A DNA stretch of 11,599 nt, taken from assembly GCA_900618425.1 (NCBI GenBank), contig UZAN01045187.1:14915-26513 (forward strand), in the 5' to 3' direction. The position numbers were made by a program, and so were the translations under genes. The DNA comes from Echinostoma caproni (taxonomy: Eukaryota > Platyhelminthes > Trematoda > Plagiorchiida > Echinostomatidae). This document shows, one piece after another, positions 6,993 through 11,599 of this stretch (position 1 is the stretch's first letter; each line of letters starts with the position of its first letter). Under the pieces are notes generated by a model, which worked only from the letters and a program-made list of their open reading frames with translations, ran no database searches and was not told the DNA's origin.

Positions 6993-8110
6993 ATGGCGAG
7001 ATGTGTTCAAATCATGAAGATGAAGGAAACTAAGTTGAGTGAATGCAACGCTAGAAACGAATATGCACTCGGTGTTGTTAGGGCATCTATTTTACCACCA
7101 CTGGTGACTGAAGACACCGGCAATATTGATCAGCATTTAGACTTGGACCAGAAAATAGAAAACACTCATCTAAAGTCATTCTTCGAAGACTGTGTACTAT
7201 ACACGCGGTACGTAGATGACATTTATTGTATAATCAATGCAACATCGAACACAACGGAACTATTAAACAGGTCCAACAGTGTGCATCCCCCCAAAAAATG
7301 GAGCATGGCAACAAACTGTCGTTTCTAGACGTCTGCATCATCCGTCGATCAGATATTTTGGTGCAGCGTTCCGTGCACAGAAAGGCAACTTGGAAAGACC
7401 AAAACACTTATTTCCGAAGCTTTGTGCCACTGAAGGTGAAAAGAAACCTGCTTCGTTGCCCAGCGGATAAAGCAAGAAAGATCTGCAGGGAGAACAAGCT
7501 AGAAGAAGGGCTCCGTACTAAAATATGTATCTTTGCACGTAACGGGTATCCGGAGCGTTTAGCCAATCGGATGATTTAGTGCACGGAAAACTTTGTACAA
7601 AACACTGAGATTATACAAAGAAGATTATCCGACGTAATCGATAAGATTGTGTATGCATCCAAGCTTCGTGTGTTGTTCACGTCCAAGCGAATTTATTGTG
7701 TGTTTGCGACTGAAAAACAAAGTTCCAGACTGTGTGGTCTCATTCTGTGTAAACTCACTTACTTTTTTCCTGTGGAGCAACATACACAGGCCGTACGGTC
7801 AGGCAGTTGTCCGAACGGATTCGTGAACACCACTCTGGGTGGCTGAACACCGGAACGATTAAGTCACTCACCAATGCACCCAGATTAAACAAATCACACT
7901 GTGAACGTGACCGAGGCTTTCCGAACCCTGAACAAAGTTCGTGGGCGAATACCGAGGCCGGTTCGCTGTCGGATGCTGGCTACAGCAGAAGCGGTGAATA
8001 TTCGTCTGCATAACCCCCCTCTGTGCCCGAGAAGGAAATTACTAGCAGTAAGTAACCTCAGTGATCTACCACTCATTGCAATCCGTTCAAAAGGGCCATT
8101 TTTGCAGTGA
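6993..8110 (+). pseudogene. Penelope-like element, RT and GIY-YIG domains (relic, copy I)
   Basis: Forward frames encode the second half of a Penelope-like polyprotein. RT motif C reads RYVDDIYCI (YVDD at 7209-7220). After a frameshift come LSFLDVCIIRR, the SVHRK strand, and NGYPERL of the thumb. A linker EIIQRRLSDVIDKIVYASKL follows a TAG at 7577-7579. The GIY-YIG part then reads CGATYTGRTVRQLSERIREHHS (7771-7836), with a third segment PRPVRCRMLATAEAVNIRL near 7954-8010. There are at least three frameshifts: near the C6A6 run at 7287-7298, near the T6 run at 7763-7768, and near 7870-7900. Residue similarity to the minus-strand copy at 11106-11599 places both in one subfamily, but this copy lacks about 20 residues of the linker before EIIQRRL. 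RT motifs A and B upstream are not recognisable. It cannot make a working protein. Confidence 0.8.
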
Positions 8111-8174
8111 CTGTGACACATACTTTCAACACTAAGACAACTGGGAGTTGGAATCGTTTGAACACAGAGTGCTG

Positions 8175-8969
8175 AGCAGTTGGCAAACTACCGAGTATTT
8201 ATGAAACGTAATGAAAGGATAAAGGCGAAGTTCCTGGCTATAAAGAAGAACTCATTACCGGATCTAGATAACATACGTCTACAAGCCCCTATCACCCTGG
8301 CAAGTCACATAGCCGATCCTTTAAGTGGACTATACCAAAAATTGTTTGGAGATACTGCACTTCCTCAGTTGTGAAGAAAAACGGTGTTATTTCACCAATT
8401 TACAAAGACAGATGCCATAGTGATCCAGCCAACTACGGACCCGCCACTCTCCTTCCAGTGTTATCCAAATTCATGGAACCCATTGTTGCAGATTCTGCAA
8501 TGGATGACTTGCTATCCCCAGCCTAGCGCGGGTTTCGAAAAAATCGTTCATTTACAACTAACTTGATTTGGGCTCCTCACACTATTGCAGGGTATCATCC
8601 ATGGCGGTAAAATACGTTGGACTGCTTAAACCTGTTTTTGGATCGTTTGAGTCGGCTTTGTCTCCCCGTCTGTTAGCCACGTATATCCATCCATACACGG
8701 AGTACTTAACTCAGACCTGGAACCCATGACTGCAGCGACATCGGAAACCACTCGAACATTCGCAGACAATGGCTATCATGATGATTAAAAATCTATATTC
8801 CAAGACCTATAGCGAAAGATTACAGCTATTTGGGCTATACTTTCCTCAATGTCATCAAAGCAGAGGCGATATGACCTTACTGTATCGGACTTTTCAACAG
8901 CCCAATCCACCCATGTATATCTCTTTTGGTTCTATTAACAAATGTTCATCTCAGAAGGTATCCACTGAA
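8175..8969 (+). pseudogene. CR1-like LINE, copy A with internal deletion (relic)
   Basis: Forward frames give ADPLSGLYQKLFGDTALPQL, then after a shift GVISPIYKDRCHSDPANYGP and LLSPA, followed by a stop and RGFRKNRSFTTNL. These are the N-terminal RT motifs of CR1-like LINEs. Near 8570 the sequence jumps directly to a block (8588-8969) that aligns with 9728-10110 of copy B, the C-terminal part downstream of the RT. Relative to copy B, about 560 nt containing the RT catalytic motifs are deleted. The two copies are clearly the same family but not recent duplicates, as they differ at many positions. Copy A stops abruptly after ATCCACTGAAG and is followed by a scrap of Penelope sequence. Confidence 0.75.
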
Positions 8970-8972
8970 GGA

Positions 8973-9021
8973 GATTATCCGACGTAATCGATAAGATTAT
9001 GTATGCATTCAAGCTTCGTGT
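8973..9021 (+). repeat. 49-nt Penelope-like scrap between two LINE copies
   Basis: Begins GATTATCCGACGTAATCG and matches 7623-7671 inside the Penelope-like relic at 47 of 49 positions, with two transitions. It encodes the same LSDVIDKI-type linker. LINE copy A stops just before it and LINE copy B starts immediately after it, so a fragment of another element is spliced precisely between two LINE pieces. Confidence 0.85.
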
Positions 9022-10421
9022 TAGCAAAAGTCATAGAATCCATTGTTGTGGATTTCGTAATGGAACATCTGGAGAATAATGACTTACTATCCCCAGCCGA
9101 GCATGGGTCTCGGAAAAATCGGTCATGCGCAACCAACTTGATTTTGACTCGGGACGATTGGACCCATGCTGTAGACCAAGGCAAAACGGTAGATGTTATT
9201 TACCTGGACTTCTCTAAAGCATTTGATAGAGTACATCATCAAATACTGATACGGAAGCTGTATACCTATGGAATCCGTGAACTGGTATTTGGTTGGATCG
9301 AGGAGTTTCTTCGAATACGTACCATGACAATTCGTGTTTCCGAGTCATTGTCTGATCCAATAGATGTCAACCGTGGGGTTCCATAGGGATCTGTGCTAGG
9401 CCCACGTCTTATCCTTGCCTTTATAAATTATCCTCCAGACATCCTCGGACCACGAACTCAAACTCTGTTGTTTGCACACGATGTCCAAATATGGAGGACA
9501 ATAACAAAACCAGAAGATTCATTTGAGCTCCCGAACGCCCTTGACGAAGTCCATAGATGTTTTGTCTCCAATGATATGGAATGTAACGCTACCAAATGTA
9601 AAGTTTTATCACTACCTCACAAGGGTCGTTTTTCTACACTCTCGGACGCGAAACTCTACCACATGCTCCATCCGAGAAGGATCTGGGAGTAGTCATTCGC
9701 ACAGACTTGAGTTGCTCTTCAAACTGTTGCAAGGCATCGTCCATGGTGGTAAAATAGGTTGGACTGCTTAAACGTGTTTTTGGATCGGTTGAGCCGGCTT
9801 TGTTTCCACGTTTGTTAGCCACATATAACCGTCCATACACCGAGTACTCAATTCAGGCCTGAAACCCATGGCTAGAGCGAGATCAGAAGGCGCTCGAACA
9901 TCCGCAGAGAATGGCTACTAAGATGGTCAAAGGTCTACATCCCAAGACCTATGGCGAAAGATTACAGCTACTGGGGTTATGGTCGTCTCAACATAGTCAT
10001 ATCAGAGGTGATATGATCTTACTGTATCGAAATTTTCATCAGCCCAACCATACAAGTAGATCTCTTTTGGTTCTATCAACCAATGTTCATATCAGAGCGC
10101 ATCCACTGAAGTTGGCACTCCAAAAGGGCCGTCGCTATTCCAGACGCCATTCGTTTGCAGTTAGAGTGTGCAGCACATGGAACTCTCTACCACTTCACGT
10201 GGTCTGTGCGCCAAAATTAGTGTCTTTCAAGCGTCAGTTTGATGATGCTCCGGCAAGCGTTACGTTTCAACCACCCAACTACATAATATATTCTTCTGTG
10301 CTCGCCAAAAACATCACATTACTAACTGTGATCTTGGGGATAGTATTCCAAACCCAAAGTGTAAACATCCTACGGGATTTGTTTGATAAGCGAAGTCTTT
10401 CTAAGTTTTTCCCGTAATAAA
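9022..10421 (+). pseudogene. CR1-like LINE, copy B: RT domain and C-terminal region (relic)
   Basis: The frame gives LLSPAEHGSRKNRSCATNLI, then motif A VIYLDFSKAFDRVHH, a GVP-stop-GSVLGP motif, motif C as FAHDVQIW (9471-9494), and after a frameshift near 9660 DLGVVIRTDL, LATYNRPY, KMVKGLHPKTYGERLQLLGL and CSTWNSLPLHVV, the usual C-terminal block of CR1 and Jockey-type LINEs. Defects: TAG at 9384-9386 (one transition from the expected CAG), TAG at 9755-9757, TGA at 9860-9862, a frameshift, and loss of the first catalytic Asp of the FADD box to His. The last frame stays open for 168 codons (9911-10417), the longest of this element. Its TAA overlaps an AATAAA at 10416-10421, a likely 3' processing signal. 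The 5' part of the element (ORF1 and endonuclease) is missing. Confidence 0.8.
10416..10421 (+). terminator. AATAAA at the 3' end of LINE copy B
   Basis: The hexamer overlaps the TAA that closes the last LINE frame (10415-10417). A poly(A) signal next to the stop codon suggests a very short LINE 3' UTR. It lies on the strand opposite LACTB. Confidence 0.4.
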
Positions 10422-10486
10422 AATTGGAATTTGAAACATCGCGAAATGCGACAAAGAGAGAGAGAGAGACGGTGTAGTGAACGCAC

Positions 10487-10741
10487 CTGGCCAGGAACCA
10501 ACCAAGACCGGGTTGCCAAACTGCGTCCGGATTGACCGGATACGCATGCCACAATTTCGTCAGAGTGTCCCGACTGACCACACCGTGTGATTGCAAGCGT
10601 CCCATATAGATCTGTGCCAAATGATTGGCCATACGGACGAGATCTGGTGCGGTGGACAAAATCCCTCCACCGGCCCATTTGTACGAATTATCCACCGTTT
10701 GTGTGTTTTCCAAAACACCGGTTTCCGTGCGACGATATTGT
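10487..10741 (-). CDS. LACTB: LACTB-like serine beta-lactamase-like protein, internal exon
   Basis: On the minus strand a pyrimidine-rich acceptor ending GGTCAG (10742-10747) precedes a frame containing TVDNSYKWAGGGILSTAPDL, then RMANHLAQIYMG and WQPGLGWFLA, and a donor AG/GTGCGT at 10487/10486. The exon is 255 nt, with one base of a codon at its start and two (AG) at its end. The SYKWAGGG-LST-DL core is the hallmark of LACTB proteins, lying between the YxN and HTG active-site motifs, and the following helix and GLGW strand fit the same fold. It belongs with the terminal exon at 3329-3585 on the same strand. The frame happens to stay open into both introns (10279-10851), which would overstate the coding region; family similarity stops at the splice sites. 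Catalytic SxxK and YxN lie in upstream exons beyond the window. Confidence 0.85.
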
Positions 10742-11105
10742 CTGACCGAAGGAGTGAGAAAATGATGAATGGAACATGAACAGAATTCAGCATGTGGGGG
10801 ACCTCGTCTACATGGACCACCAAACAGAGATCCACTGTGAATGATGGTCACAGCAACCCGGAGAAAACAAACCCAGACATGGACACAATATTAGTTCCTT
10901 TACCTCGTAATGAGAACACAAATTGGCAAACAAGCTCGTTTTCAGTGTGTCTTAATCATGCCATTACAACAGTAAATATGGCTATAGTATCACAGAAGGA
11001 TTTACGAGGAAAAAGGAGGGGGAACTTAATTAAAGTATTCAATAGTTTGTTTCATAATCGGTCCCCAATTATCATTTGCTCCGATGTTTCATGACAGGTC
11101 ACCTG
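10742..11105 (-). other. LACTB intron upstream of the internal exon
   Basis: Contains the acceptor and its pyrimidine tract, then AT-rich sequence without recognisable genes. A short palindromic hairpin near 11091-11109 adjoins the Penelope-like copy. Confidence 0.5.
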
Positions 11106-11599
11106 TCAGCAATCCGGCCATGGGAGCATGAGTGCTTGCACAAATTGTTTTTGAGCACACAGAGGAAGACGGATGGAAACTGCCTCCACTGTGGATAGAA
11201 TGCGAAACCGCACGTGTCCAAAGACCGTTCCGCNNGCAGAATGATGCTCACGGATTCGCTCGGACAGACGCCTGGTCGTGCGGCCAACATACTTTGCTCC
11301 ACAGGAACAAGTGAAAGAGTAAATACAGAAAGAGGCAGCAGAATAGGGCACTCTGTCCTTCAACTTTAGATACACCAGCGGGCTAAATGTGAATCGAGTT
11401 TGAAGCTTAGCCACGTAGAACGTTTTGTTAATGGCATTTGATAACCTTCTATGCACAATCTCTGCCAAGGTGTCACCTTAAAATAGTAAAGAAATGTACA
11501 CAGACTTCTTCTCAGTAATTACCCTCTTGGGAAACGCCTCTTTCCGTTGCATCACAGAATCCACCAAGCGCTCCGGGTATCCATTCTGGATGAAGATAT
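11106..11599 (-). pseudogene. Penelope-like element, GIY-YIG part (relic, copy II, cut by window edge)
   Basis: The minus strand from the right edge reads IFIQNGYPERLVDSVMQ (thumb end), KRVITEKKSVYISLLF, a TAA (11480-11478), then LAEIVHRRLSNAINKTFYVA, the GIY-YIG motifs CIYSFTCSC and AKYVGRTTRRLSERIREHH, and AEIV-type C-terminal residues ending in a stop at 11108-11106. It is the same subfamily as 6993-8110: NGYPERL, RRLS, LSERIREHHS and the final RIL-EAV-IRL segment all correspond. Just after EHHS the sequence has two N (11234-11235) and lacks about 100 nt compared with the plus-strand copy, including the GWLNTGTIKS residues. The RT catalytic part would lie to the right of the window. One stop and the deletion make it a relic unless the gap is an assembly error. 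Confidence 0.8.
11234..11235. other. Assembly gap (NN)
   Basis: Two undetermined bases lie inside the GIY-YIG region of the Penelope-like copy. They mark an uncertain join; the missing-sequence estimate comes from comparison with 7837-7958. Confidence 0.95.

Noticed and set aside
7287..7299. C6A6 run as a programmed -1 frameshift site
   Set aside because: Codon phasing does not give an X XXY YYZ heptamer, and the element has further stops and shifts, so a plain indel is simpler.
10279..10851. 190-codon minus-strand frame as a single coding region
   Set aside because: Only 10487-10741 resembles LACTB; good splice sites bound it and the rest is intron or antisense to the LINE.

Overview
This looks like nuclear DNA of a flatworm, most likely a digenean fluke. 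The reasons are a widely spaced, intron-containing host gene, a dense mix of dead Penelope-like, CR1-like and RTE-like retroelements, and a short interspersed repeat with a Pol III-type head and a hammerhead ribozyme, an architecture known from the schistosome Sm-alpha repeat. The species cannot be fixed from the sequence alone. There are no prokaryotic operons, CRISPR arrays or rRNAs.

Host gene: two exons on the minus strand encode part of a LACTB-type serine beta-lactamase-like protein. One (10487-10741) carries an SYKWAGGG motif. The other (3329-3585) carries HTGGAVG and ends in a stop codon. About 6.9 kb of intron separates them and is mostly transposable-element debris. Intron phase and a missing stretch of about ten residues imply at least one small unseen exon between them. 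The 5' part of the gene lies beyond the right edge.

Layout, left to right: a possible last exon of an unknown plus-strand gene (2-100); sparse non-coding DNA with an ACT microsatellite; SINE copy 1 (minus, 1767-2164) with a complete hammerhead core at 1846-1890; AT-rich spacer; the LACTB terminal exon; SINE copy 2 (plus, 4057-4463) with a decayed hammerhead at 4333-4368; a Penelope-like 3' half with GIY-YIG domain (about 4690-5241) followed by a hammerhead-like relic (5364-5403); a second, tRNA-like SINE (minus, about 5760-6000); an RTE-type endonuclease fragment (about 6243-6735); a Penelope-like RT plus GIY-YIG pseudogene (about 6993-8110); CR1-like LINE copy A (about 8175-8969); a 49-nt Penelope scrap (8973-9021); CR1-like LINE copy B (about 9022-10421); the LACTB exon; intron; and a third Penelope-like copy (minus, 11106-11599, running off the edge) with a 2-N assembly gap.

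The main discovery candidate is the repeat family at 1767-2164 and 4057-4463. Each copy has an A box, a B box and then a type I hammerhead, and each keeps a stem I base pair that the other has lost, which supports an ancestral self-cleaving RNA. Copy 1 lies on the same strand as LACTB, 1.4 kb past its stop codon, so it could sit in a long LACTB 3' UTR. Every retroelement reading frame seen here is interrupted or missing catalytic residues, so the mobile elements are relics. All alignments were done by eye.
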